A stretch of 30,717 bases of DNA from a virus. The stretch is from IMG/VR virus record IMGVR_UViG_3300017989_000316, positions 1 to 30,717 of that record. One strand, given 5' to 3'. The stretch's first letter is position 1; each line of letters begins with the position of its first letter. Position numbers and translations under genes: made by a program. Shown here piece after piece: positions 13,426 to 20,603 of this stretch. Below the pieces are notes generated by a model. That model worked only from the letters and a program-made list of their open reading frames with translations. It made no database searches and had not been told where the DNA came from.

Positions 13426-15570
13426 TTATTGCTCAGCACTATTTGTTACTTGACTTACCTCAATGCTAATTGGGATGAAGTAGATCGCAGTAGCAGGTTT
13501 AATTTCAACACTAATTTCCATTACTGGACCATTAATGCTAACCTTAGCGTTTCTATACCCTAAAGGAGCATCATCACTAGCAGCGATAAGTTTCTGTTTC
13601 TTATAAAGATCCATCTTAGAAGCTAAGAAAGATAGTGCTGTTGAAGCATCTACATCAGCTAGTGACTGACCAACAAAGGCAGTTTGAAAGCTATCAGCAA
13701 GGTCAAGAGACACAAGGTCGATAGAGTACATAGCCTGAATGCTGTTGAAAACAAAGTTTGAATCAATAGCATAAGTAGTTTGGTCAGAAACCCACTTGCT
13801 TCCTACAACCCCTCTCTCAAGGAAAAGTAGACCAGCATCAAGAGCCTCTTCAATATCTCCAGGACTTCCAGAATCAAATCCAGAAGGATCTTCAAAACCA
13901 ATTACATTGGCAAATTTATTTACGATTGCTCTGTAGAAACCAGCAGCCTGCATACCAGCAGCGATACAAGCAGTATGCCATGGTAGGTAAGATACGATTT
14001 CTCCAACGCTATTTACTTGACTAGTTCTTTGGAAAGAAAGTGACATTCTAGCGTTAGCCATTGCAGAAGCTTCAGCTTTAGTGTCAGAGTAACTTCCCCA
14101 GAAACTTACAAATCCAGTTCTGTGTTTCTTAATCTTAGCTGTGGACATCTTAAGAACGTGGTTCTTGATAAGAGCGTTAACAGCAGAGATAGTGTAAGTA
14201 GAACTAGAGTCAGTAAGACCGTCAGCAATATCAGCAGTAGCATCTCTTGAAAAGAGAGGAATTACGAAGTTTACATCGATCCCTTCTAATGCTATAGTAG
14301 CAGAAGCTACGTCAGCAGCAGAAGTGGCACCTTTAGCTCCACCAGCCAAGAAAGCTACCTGAGCCATTTCATCTGGTAGACCAGCAGAAGCAGAAGCTTC
14401 AAAGTCTAGAGCAGTTGATTGACCTACAACATCTTTAAAGTTTTGTAATGCTCTCTTAATACGACCTGCTTTAAGTCCTGAACCGCTAGATGCAATTGTT
14501 TGAGCAGCTACCTGGTCAAGAGCAGAAGTAGGTGATTGAACTGAGGAAGTACCAGCAGAGGCACTATATCCAGTTTGAGAGTTGATATAATCAGCAAGAT
14601 CTTTAATAGTTGTAAACTCAGAAAGATCAATACTTAGGTTAGCACCAGAACCACCAGTTACAGCAGTTGTTAGTGAACTTGAAGTTATAGTTACAGTAGC
14701 AGTTGTACCTTCATATCCAATTTCAAGAGCAATAGCAGCTTCAGCCTGAAAAGACTCGTTTAAGCTGATATCAGATCTAAGAATATCGATTTGATGTCTT
14801 GGCTCTTGAGAAGACACTACCAATTGCTCAGAAAGTCCAAGTGAAGCAAGATCACCAGGAGTAGAGTCAATAAGTTCAAAAGACTTACCCCATCCTTTAG
14901 CAGCCGCAGCAGCATCGGCATCTACTTTTATTCTGATAGTATCAGTGGCAGTACCAGCTTCACAAGTCATACCAGCAGGAAGGGCTGCATCAATTTCAGA
15001 GATAACGGCTGTAAGGTCAGCAGGAGTAGCAAGTGTAACAACAGTTTCAGCACCACCGTTTAGACGAATAGTGAATTCAGCACCATCAAGGTCTCCAGCA
15101 CCAATATCGGCAGTGATGGCTACACCGTCTATTGAAGGAGCTACTTCAGCGTCAATTTCAGTTACTTGATAAGAGTACTTGTTACCGTCCAGACCAAAGT
15201 TCTTATCTTTAAGTGTACCATAGGATGTTGCTACAGCAGCAGAAGCCTGTGATCCACCGTTCGTTTTAACAATATAGATTCTATTAGCAGAACCAGTAAT
15301 GTTAGCATCAGAACTAGGAGCAGATAGGGCTCTAAAAGCATCTACGATTGGTCCAGAAATATATTTAGCCTCAACACGATCTAGTTGATCTGGGGTAAAA
15401 AAGTTTTCTTTTAAATCCTCATCAGTATATTTAGCTCCACCAGCAGCTTCACCGATGATTACGATGTTACCACTAGAAGCTACGCCAACTGGAGTAGACT
15501 TAACTTTTACATCAAAATACGCACCTGGACGATTTGTATTGATGAAACTAGTTGAAATTCTTTGAGCCAT
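13426..15570 (-). CDS. Contractile tail sheath protein
   Basis: The 714-residue protein begins MAQRISTSFINTNRPGAYFD and VASSGNIVIIGEAAGG, matching the N-terminal pattern of phage sheath subunits (a PGVY-like turn, then a hydrophobic strand). It ends with the conserved C-terminal domain (MDLYKKQKLIAASDDA, MEISVEIKPATAIYFIPISIEV). Its length, somewhat above that of T4 gp18, suggests inserted protruding domains in the Ala/Ser-rich middle (about 150-400). The subunit forms the contractile outer tail. It has a strong AAGGAG site and is transcribed with the tube gene. Confidence 0.93.
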   Translation of the reverse strand: MAQRISTSFINTNRPGAYFDVKVKSTPVGVASSGNIVIIGEAAGGAKYTDEDLKENFFTPDQLDRVEAKYISGPIVDAFRALSAPSSDANITGSANRIYIVKTNGGSQASAAVATSYGTLKDKNFGLDGNKYSYQVTEIDAEVAPSIDGVAITADIGAGDLDGAEFTIRLNGGAETVVTLATPADLTAVISEIDAALPAGMTCEAGTATDTIRIKVDADAAAAAKGWGKSFELIDSTPGDLASLGLSEQLVVSSQEPRHQIDILRSDISLNESFQAEAAIALEIGYEGTTATVTITSSSLTTAVTGGSGANLSIDLSEFTTIKDLADYINSQTGYSASAGTSSVQSPTSALDQVAAQTIASSGSGLKAGRIKRALQNFKDVVGQSTALDFEASASAGLPDEMAQVAFLAGGAKGATSAADVASATIALEGIDVNFVIPLFSRDATADIADGLTDSSSTYTISAVNALIKNHVLKMSTAKIKKHRTGFVSFWGSYSDTKAEASAMANARMSLSFQRTSQVNSVGEIVSYLPWHTACIAAGMQAAGFYRAIVNKFANVIGFEDPSGFDSGSPGDIEEALDAGLLFLERGVVGSKWVSDQTTYAIDSNFVFNSIQAMYSIDLVSLDLADSFQTAFVGQSLADVDASTALSFLASKMDLYKKQKLIAASDDAPLGYRNAKVSINGPVMEISVEIKPATAIYFIPISIEVSQVTNSAEQ

Positions 15571-15599
15571 CTTGTATCTCCTTAAAATATCCTATAGCT

Positions 15600-15875
15600 T
15601 TATAATTTATAGCCAAAATGTTTAATTCCCTTTTCAAATTTTTCTTTTTTATCAAACCCTGAAGCCTTAAAGTGTTTCCAAATTACCTCTTCCATACTTT
15701 TTTCTAGCTTGAGCTTGTTTTTTATTTTTGCGAAAAATTTTCTAAACTCTTCTCTTTCTGACCTTTCGTCACTTCCTCTTTCTTTTTGTTTAGCTTCCCA
15801 GGCAAGTCTTCTTTTTTCTTTAGCTTGCTCTAACCTGCTTTTAGAGGGACTTTCTTTTTTCTTTTTAGCAGTCAT
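15600..15875 (-). CDS. Small basic helical protein, 91 aa
   Basis: A very Lys/Arg/Glu-rich protein (MTAKKKKESPSKSRLEQAKEKRRLAWEAKQKERG...), predicted to be helical, with no membrane segment or catalytic motif. ATG 15875 shares its A with the TAA stop of the upstream acidic gene (TAATG), so the basic and acidic proteins are probably made together. It could be a scaffold partner or nucleic-acid-associated virion protein; both are inference. The GAGGAG ribosome site is strong. Confidence 0.7.
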   Translation of the reverse strand: MTAKKKKESPSKSRLEQAKEKRRLAWEAKQKERGSDERSEREEFRKFFAKIKNKLKLEKSMEEVIWKHFKASGFDKKEKFEKGIKHFGYKL

Positions 15876-16492
15876 TATTTCTCCTCTTTTTTACCGAAAC
15901 CTATTTGATCAGCAATAGAGGTTCCAGGTGCAGGGGCAGCAGGTTTTCCTTGACTAGCTCCACCAGCTTGTGTCGAAGTTTGGGTTCCTCCTAAACCTAG
16001 AAATTTTTCTATTTTTTTATCTTTTTTTTTACGCTTTTCCATAAAGCTCTTAAGCTTATCGGCTTTGCCTATAGCTTTCATATCGCCACATTTATCCATC
16101 TCTTCAGCTTTTTCAAATGGCTTTTTTTCTTCTTTCTTTTCTTCATTCTCAGAGTCTTCATCAGATTCTTCGTGATGCTCTTCCTCATGCTCTTCAACTT
16201 CTTCTTCAGCAGCTTCTTCTGCTTCTTCTTCCATTTCTGACTCTTCAGAATCACTGTCTTCAGAACCTTCTTTTTTCTTCTCTTTCTTTTCTTCAGAGTC
16301 GCCTTCTTTAGCACATTCACCAGCAGTCAATTGCTCTGTGCATTCAGCTTCAGAATTACTAGCTTCAGATCCAGACTCTACTTCATGGGCTGTGTTAGCT
16401 TTTGCAAGCGTACTTCCGTCATAAAGTTCCTGGCACTTTTTCAAGATAGCTTCAGCTACTTCTTGTGGTGTATATTCTTTTTTGTCAGCCAT
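15875..16492 (-). CDS. Hyperacidic low-complexity protein, 205 aa
   Basis: An N-terminal helix (YTPQEVAEAILKKCQELYDG) is followed by a long low-complexity Glu/Ser/Asp tract (about 62-120, runs such as EEEAEEAAEEEVEEHEEE). A Lys-rich helix (KADKLKSFMEKRKKKDKK) and a flexible Gly/Ala/Pro tail (GGTQTSTQAGGASQG) come last. The mixed acidic-basic layout resembles internal scaffold- or core-type phage proteins. It precedes the sheath gene and is coupled to a small basic protein. Function not recognised. Confidence 0.75.
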   Translation of the reverse strand: MADKKEYTPQEVAEAILKKCQELYDGSTLAKANTAHEVESGSEASNSEAECTEQLTAGECAKEGDSEEKKEKKKEGSEDSDSEESEMEEEAEEAAEEEVEEHEEEHHEESDEDSENEEKKEEKKPFEKAEEMDKCGDMKAIGKADKLKSFMEKRKKKDKKIEKFLGLGGTQTSTQAGGASQGKPAAPAPGTSIADQIGFGKKEEK

Positions 16493-16526
16493 GAGAAATA
16501 TCCTTTATAATAATCCTTTTAATATG

Positions 16527-16536
16527 TTAAAGATTG
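16527..16536 (-). promoter_or_regulatory. CAATCTTTAA motif site
   Basis: The minus strand reads CAATCTTTAACATATTAAAA, 6 bases after the stop of the 113-residue gene and about 35 bases before the start of the acidic 205-residue gene. An AAAGGA ribosome site follows downstream. Confidence 0.5.
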
Positions 16537-16542
16537 TTATTA

Positions 16543-16884
16543 TTACTTTTTTCTACAAGAATCTTCAGAATAGGGCTTTTTTCCAGGTACTGGTTCATAC
16601 CCATCCCAACATCTGTTTTTACTTTTCTTCTTTATTTTGCTTTTAAATTTTTTAAGTTTCTCTAAACCCTTAGATTTATTCATATTTGAAGTTCTTCTAG
16701 GAGGTATACTCTCCTTAGCCTCGGCTATAAAATTAGGATCTTCAAGATCCTTAATGGCATCCTTACCGTGCCTAGCCTTTGATTTTAGCTCATTTTCATC
16801 TATGTGTTTGCTTCCAAGAGCCTTTTTAACAGCCTTGTACATAGATTTAGCTAAAATTTCAATTTCTTCTTCTGAATACTTCAT
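16543..16884 (-). CDS. Basic protein with C-terminal CWDGYEPVPGKKPYS motif
   Basis: The 113-residue protein has an N-terminal helix (SEEEIEILAKSMYKAVKKALG) and a Lys-rich middle (LEKLKKFKSKIKKKSK). Its C-terminal mini-domain carries CWDGYEPVPGKKPYS and a second Cys in DSC. Related Cys-Trp-x-Gly-Tyr tails end many phage and giant-virus proteins of unknown role. The ATG at 16884 has no ribosome site at normal spacing: the 13-base gap to the previous stop is filled by a TAATCTTTAA motif copy. It may be a small virion or DNA-binding protein. Confidence 0.72.
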   Translation of the reverse strand: MKYSEEEIEILAKSMYKAVKKALGSKHIDENELKSKARHGKDAIKDLEDPNFIAEAKESIPPRRTSNMNKSKGLEKLKKFKSKIKKKSKNRCWDGYEPVPGKKPYSEDSCRKK

Positions 16885-16887
16885 AAC

Positions 16888-16897
16888 TTAAAGATTA
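16888..16897 (-). promoter_or_regulatory. TAATCTTTAA motif site (variant)
   Basis: A variant copy with T in place of C at the first base fills nearly the whole 13-base gap between the TAG of the 334-residue gene and the ATG at 16884, where a ribosome site would be expected. Confidence 0.4.
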
Positions 16898-17902
16898 CTA
16901 TTCTTCCTCATTATCTACATCTATAGTGGTCCAAAGGTCGTTCAATTCCTCATCTGAACCTTCAACAACATCCTCATTAGCACAGACCTTGATACCAACA
17001 CCAGGGTCCATAGCCTCACCTATCTCTATAAGCTCAACAGCTTCCCAAACTCTAAAAGGTGTTTTAAGCCAATCTTCTTCAACTTGTCCAGATAGCATAA
17101 TAAACCTGGAATACACATTATCTTGACCAAAAGCATCATTTTTGACCATATCGGTACACTGTAGAGTTCCTAACTGAAAGTTATTATATTCAAGTAGACC
17201 TTCTCTATACCTCAATAAAGCATATTTAACTAAGTTAAATAAAAACAATAAGTTAGCTGGATCTCCATGTGCATGACATCCAATATTATATGTTTCCTGA
17301 GATATAATTCTCTCTCTTCTAGATCTATATACCTGATATCTAGGTACTACAGCGACAGTATCCACATCCAATTGAGATCCTGGAGCAATCCTGAAGCCGT
17401 TGTTTCCAGCCTTTTCGATAATTATGAAGCCATTACCAGTATCTGGATCAATAGCCACCATATCTTTACCTACAAGATTAATACCCTCAGTCCCTTCAGG
17501 AGCCTCTACAATACCAGTATTCTCATCATATGATTCAATTTGAAAAGGCTTGACTATGTATGATATTGGCTTATTAATCTCACATGGATCAAGCTCTTCT
17601 ACACATACAGATTGATCTCCTAGAGTAGCTAAGTTCTTGTCTTCATTAGAATTTCCCATACTTATACTGACCGCTGGGAAATCCATATTATCAACACGAT
17701 ACTTCATGTAGAAATTGATTTTATTATTTAAAATCCACTCTCTAGCTCTATCTATTTCTTTTTGACCATATTTGTATTTCAGCATAGGATTATCTATGAA
17801 GTCTGAGAAGATGTCATCGATCAACCATGGGTCTTTCTTGATGTCATCAATAGCCAGTTCTATGGCTGTCTTGATAACTGTATCGCCTTGAAATAGAGCC
17901 AT
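16898..17902 (-). CDS. Virion-type protein of unknown role, 334 aa
   Basis: The protein has an N-terminal helical domain (about 1-75: TAIELAIDDIKKDPWLIDDIF...) and a middle beta-rich domain (about 120-200: SYIVKPFQIESYDENTGIVEA..., GFIIIEKAGNNGFRIAPGS). The C-terminal domain (about 205-290: LLFLFNLVKYALLRYREG, YSRFIMLSGQVEEDWL) is followed by an acidic tail (DVDNEEE). Its place before sheath and tube suggests a neck, tail-terminator or connector protein; this is inference from position. AAGGA precedes ATG 17902. It diverges from the 251-residue gene across a palindrome. Confidence 0.7.
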   Translation of the reverse strand: MALFQGDTVIKTAIELAIDDIKKDPWLIDDIFSDFIDNPMLKYKYGQKEIDRAREWILNNKINFYMKYRVDNMDFPAVSISMGNSNEDKNLATLGDQSVCVEELDPCEINKPISYIVKPFQIESYDENTGIVEAPEGTEGINLVGKDMVAIDPDTGNGFIIIEKAGNNGFRIAPGSQLDVDTVAVVPRYQVYRSRRERIISQETYNIGCHAHGDPANLLFLFNLVKYALLRYREGLLEYNNFQLGTLQCTDMVKNDAFGQDNVYSRFIMLSGQVEEDWLKTPFRVWEAVELIEIGEAMDPGVGIKVCANEDVVEGSDEELNDLWTTIDVDNEEE

Positions 17903-17941
17903 TGTAAATCCTTGTTTTTATTATATTAGAGTGATTTAAAG

Positions 17942-17962
17942 CAATCTTTATATTAAAGATTG
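17942..17962. promoter_or_regulatory. Palindromic double CAATCTTTA motif between divergent genes
   Basis: CAATCTTTA at 17942-17950 and its exact reverse complement TAAAGATTG at 17954-17962 flank a 3-base centre. Because genes diverge from here (17902 leftward, 17978 rightward), each gene has one motif copy pointing toward it. This is the strongest evidence that the motif is directional and functional. Confidence 0.65.
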
Positions 17963-17977
17963 TCTTTTTGAGGGTAT

Positions 17978-18733
17978 ATGTCTGATTTAAAGTTTGAAAT
18001 TGATGTGAATACTATAGCTTCCGAGTTTGGGGAGATGAAAAAACAGGTATCTAAGGATCTCAAGGATAGCGTTGGAAATCTAGCCTCAATGACCCATGCC
18101 AAAACCCTAGAATTAGCTGATGAGCACCTAAGCTCACTTTCTAACATGTATAAGGAAAATGTATCTTTTCAGCAGATTGAGGAGAATATATGGGTGGTTT
18201 CTTTGGATGAAAAAGCCCTTTGGATTGAAGAGGGAAGAAAAAGTGGCTTTATGGAAGAACTTCTTAACGGTAAGTCATCGAAAACAAACAAGAAAGGTGA
18301 GAAGTATGCTGTAATACCTTTTGAGCATTCTAAAAACCCATCAGATCAATCCTCAAAAGCAAGAGATTTGACCAATCAAATAAAGGCTGAACTTAAGAAA
18401 CAAGGTGTAAACTATAGAAAGCCAGAATACAATGCAGATGGTAGTCCTAAACTAGGTCTTATTAAAAGATTTAACGTAGAATCTGCCAAGCTCAAACCAA
18501 CAGATAAATCTAGTCCTTTACAGGGTGTAGCTATATATCAGAGAATGGAAGGAAATACAGTCAAAAGAGATGTAATGACCTTCCGTGTTATTACTGAAAG
18601 ACATAAAGAAGAAGGCAAGTGGGTACATCCAGGTAGAGAGGGTGATAAGCTTATGGATAAAGCCTTTGAGTGGGCTATGCAGACATGGGAAAATGAAGTC
18701 TTACCTGATGTGTTGAGTTCTTATGCAAAATAA
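17978..18733 (+). CDS. Possible neck/minor structural protein on opposite strand
   Basis: The 251-residue rightward gene interrupts the leftward structural genes; GAGGG lies upstream of ATG 17978. It has an N-terminal helical region (1-65), a central segment VVSLDEKALWIEEGRKSGFM and a C-terminal part KWVHPGREGDKLMDKAFEWAMQTW. The pattern of a xxWIEEGR element followed by an xHPG helix resembles HK97-gp10-like neck or tail-completion proteins, but it is longer and I cannot confirm this. Its rightward orientation and the palindromic promoter candidate suggest separate control. Confidence 0.7.
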   Translation: MSDLKFEIDVNTIASEFGEMKKQVSKDLKDSVGNLASMTHAKTLELADEHLSSLSNMYKENVSFQQIEENIWVVSLDEKALWIEEGRKSGFMEELLNGKSSKTNKKGEKYAVIPFEHSKNPSDQSSKARDLTNQIKAELKKQGVNYRKPEYNADGSPKLGLIKRFNVESAKLKPTDKSSPLQGVAIYQRMEGNTVKRDVMTFRVITERHKEEGKWVHPGREGDKLMDKAFEWAMQTWENEVLPDVLSSYAK

Positions 18734-18914
18734 TAATTTAATAGATTTAATGGTGTTTTTTCAATTAATGAGTTTTGGAATAGTGTATCTTGAAATGAAC
18801 AATATATCTAAGGACTGGAAAAAACTACCCCTAAAAACAAAAATAGGCAGGATTTTTATGCTTAACCTGCCTATCCTAGTAATAATATCTTTATTAATTA
18901 ACCCTATTTCTTAG
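18723..18914 (+). CDS. Small two-TM membrane protein, 63 aa
   Basis: ATG 18723 overlaps the end of the preceding gene by 11 bases, with a weak GAG site. Two hydrophobic stretches (about 7-24 DLMVFFQLMSFGIVYLEM and 42-60 GRIFMLNLPILVIISLLIN) flank a basic loop, a holin-like or small inner-membrane topology. A leftward terminator hairpin (18843-18874) lies within its second half, so the same DNA may serve both. The overlap with the preceding gene and a clear topology favour a real gene, but the evidence is moderate. Confidence 0.55.
   Translation: MQNNNLIDLMVFFQLMSFGIVYLEMNNISKDWKKLPLKTKIGRIFMLNLPILVIISLLINPIS
18833..18874 (-). terminator. Rho-independent terminator (leftward), inside a rightward gene
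   Basis: ATAGGCAGG (18843-18851) and CCTGCCTAT (18866-18874) form a perfect 9-bp stem with a 14-base loop. On the minus strand it is followed by TTTTTGTTTTT. It lies 30 bases past the stop of the leftward 79-residue gene (18904), as expected for the end of that operon. Confidence 0.8.
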
Positions 18915-19143
18915 GTCTTCTACCCATATGAACTGTGTGGGTTTTCTTTTGCTTAGCGTCTTTTCTGTTATATTGTTTAGATATAGGATCACCGTCCCAA
19001 TCTCTTGACATACCTGATCTACCAGAACGCCAAGAAACTTTACCAGTTTCACCATCCTTAACTTTTACCTTGCCATTCTTAACAGCACCGATAGGTTGTT
19101 GAGGTTTTTTTATGTGCTTAGTAGACTTATCTGGAAGACTCAT
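18904..19143 (-). CDS. Small basic phage protein, 79 aa
   Basis: A Lys/Arg/Gly-rich protein with a conserved-looking centre GAVKNGKVKVKDGETGKVSW, followed by RSGRSGMSRDWDGDP, and a basic tail (TVHMGRRPKK). The centre looks like a short beta hairpin; no catalytic motif is visible. Related short proteins occur near structural genes in other phages, but their role is unknown to me. The ribosome site is weak, only an A/G-rich tract upstream. The gene converges with the rightward island (11-base overlap) and is followed by a strong terminator. Confidence 0.7.
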   Translation of the reverse strand: MSLPDKSTKHIKKPQQPIGAVKNGKVKVKDGETGKVSWRSGRSGMSRDWDGDPISKQYNRKDAKQKKTHTVHMGRRPKK

Positions 19144-19169
19144 TGGACTTTTTTTCTTCTTTTTCTTTT

Positions 19170-20591
19170 TTAAGGCTTTTTTTTTAAAGGTTTCTCAGAC
19201 TTTTTAAAGCCCTGCTCAAAATCCTCTTGCTCTTCTTGATCATCTTCAGTCTGCTCTTCCATATCAGCTTCAGGCATTGCATCCATAGACTCTTGCATGT
19301 GAGCGTCTTCTTCAGGGTTCATATTTAGAAGCTTAGCCATATCAATCATATTCTCAAGCATAGCTAATTGAGCCTGATACATTTTAGGGTTATCAGATCT
19401 TAGCTGCTCAAGCATCATTTTGTTTTCTTTGAATGCAAGTAGTGTTGAAGCAATCTTTTGTTTAAGCTCTTCACCAGCTTCTTGATCAGCAGGAGAAATA
19501 TCACTACCTTCCATATCTTCATCCATATTAGCGTGGATCATATCTTGTAACGCAGACTGTCTATCATCCCCACCTTCTTCAGGCATTTCCTCTGCAAATT
19601 CAGATTCTTCTTCACCCTCATGGTCTTCAGCACCAAATGACTCTTCCATATCAGCTTCAATTGAGTCAGCGTCAAGCTCATCGTCACGATTTTCTTTAGC
19701 ATCGTGAATAAACTCTTCTTCTTCACCCATTTCTTTCTCATGCTCTGGTTGAGCTTCAGCCATTTCTTCTGAGCCGTAATCACCATCTAGGTGTTCAGCA
19801 GGGGCATCTATTTCTTCAGTCTCTTCTTCAGAAAACTCTTTTAACTTATCTTCTGGGTCGTCCATCAAGTCTTCTTCAGAAACCTCACCTTCTTCCATTA
19901 GGTTTTCGCCTTCCTCACCTGGAAGGTCTTCATCGGTTTCCTCATTTACTGATTCACCATCTACAGCAGATTCTTCAGCGTCCTCTGCTTCTTCATCCAT
20001 CTCAGGGATTTCTTGTTCAGCAGCAGACTCTTCATCTCCCATTTCTTCATTTTGGTCAAATGAGTCCTCATCATAGTCACCATCTTCTTGACCATCTTCA
20101 TCTCTATCCTTGTCCATTTCATCTAGAGACTCTTCAGCCTCATCCATGTCTTCTTTTTCTTCCTGCTCATCGTCTAGAGTACTAGCTTCATCTTCTTCAT
20201 CGTGATCAGCAATATAGTCATCAATATGACCATCATACTCTACAACCTGATCTTTTTCATTCATTTTACCATAGATAAGAGCTTTGGAAGCTTCTGACAT
20301 AGAGTCACCAATACCAACAGTAGCACTGTGACCAGATTGATTAGCGTATTCGTCTTTTAGACCTTCAATTTCATCGAAATCAAAAGCATCGGCAGGAATT
20401 TTAAATATAGCCTCATCACCAGCAGATGTGATAACCTCACCACCTTTAGATTCAACCCACTCTTCAATTTTAGCATGAGCTTCTTTAAGACCACCAGTAA
20501 TCTTGGAAAGTTCTTCGTGGTTATCAGATGCAATAGCACCACCGATTTTACCACCTACATCATCTCCATTTATAGCTATAAATTTAAACAT
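19170..20591 (-). CDS. mCpol/Cas10-GGDEF-like palm domain fused to hyperacidic tail
   Basis: Residues 1-115 look like a small palm domain of the minimal-CRISPR-polymerase (mCpol) type. The features are a first strand ending IAINGDDVG (D10, D11), a helix, then GGEVITSAGDEAIF, where AGDE (57-60) stands at the GGDD/GGDEF position, and ATVGIGDSMSEASKALIYGK, the conserved strand-helix pair of nucleotidyl cyclases. The two acidic pairs needed to bind metal appear intact. Residues about 125-395 are an extremely Asp/Glu-rich tract. A C-terminal helical part (ASTLLAFKENKMMLEQLRSD) and a Lys-rich end (KKSEKPLKKK) follow. It sits among structural genes, so it may be a scaffold/internal protein or a nucleotide-signal enzyme. 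Confidence 0.8.
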   Translation of the reverse strand: MFKFIAINGDDVGGKIGGAIASDNHEELSKITGGLKEAHAKIEEWVESKGGEVITSAGDEAIFKIPADAFDFDEIEGLKDEYANQSGHSATVGIGDSMSEASKALIYGKMNEKDQVVEYDGHIDDYIADHDEEDEASTLDDEQEEKEDMDEAEESLDEMDKDRDEDGQEDGDYDEDSFDQNEEMGDEESAAEQEIPEMDEEAEDAEESAVDGESVNEETDEDLPGEEGENLMEEGEVSEEDLMDDPEDKLKEFSEEETEEIDAPAEHLDGDYGSEEMAEAQPEHEKEMGEEEEFIHDAKENRDDELDADSIEADMEESFGAEDHEGEEESEFAEEMPEEGGDDRQSALQDMIHANMDEDMEGSDISPADQEAGEELKQKIASTLLAFKENKMMLEQLRSDNPKMYQAQLAMLENMIDMAKLLNMNPEEDAHMQESMDAMPEADMEEQTEDDQEEQEDFEQGFKKSEKPLKKKP

Positions 20592-20603
20592 GTATATCTC
20601 CTA

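Noticed and set aside
16078-16320. Alternative leftward frame of 80 Lys-rich residues inside the acidic gene
   Set aside because: It is a frame-shifted reading of GAA-rich DNA; the acidic frame has a proper start and coupling to its neighbour.
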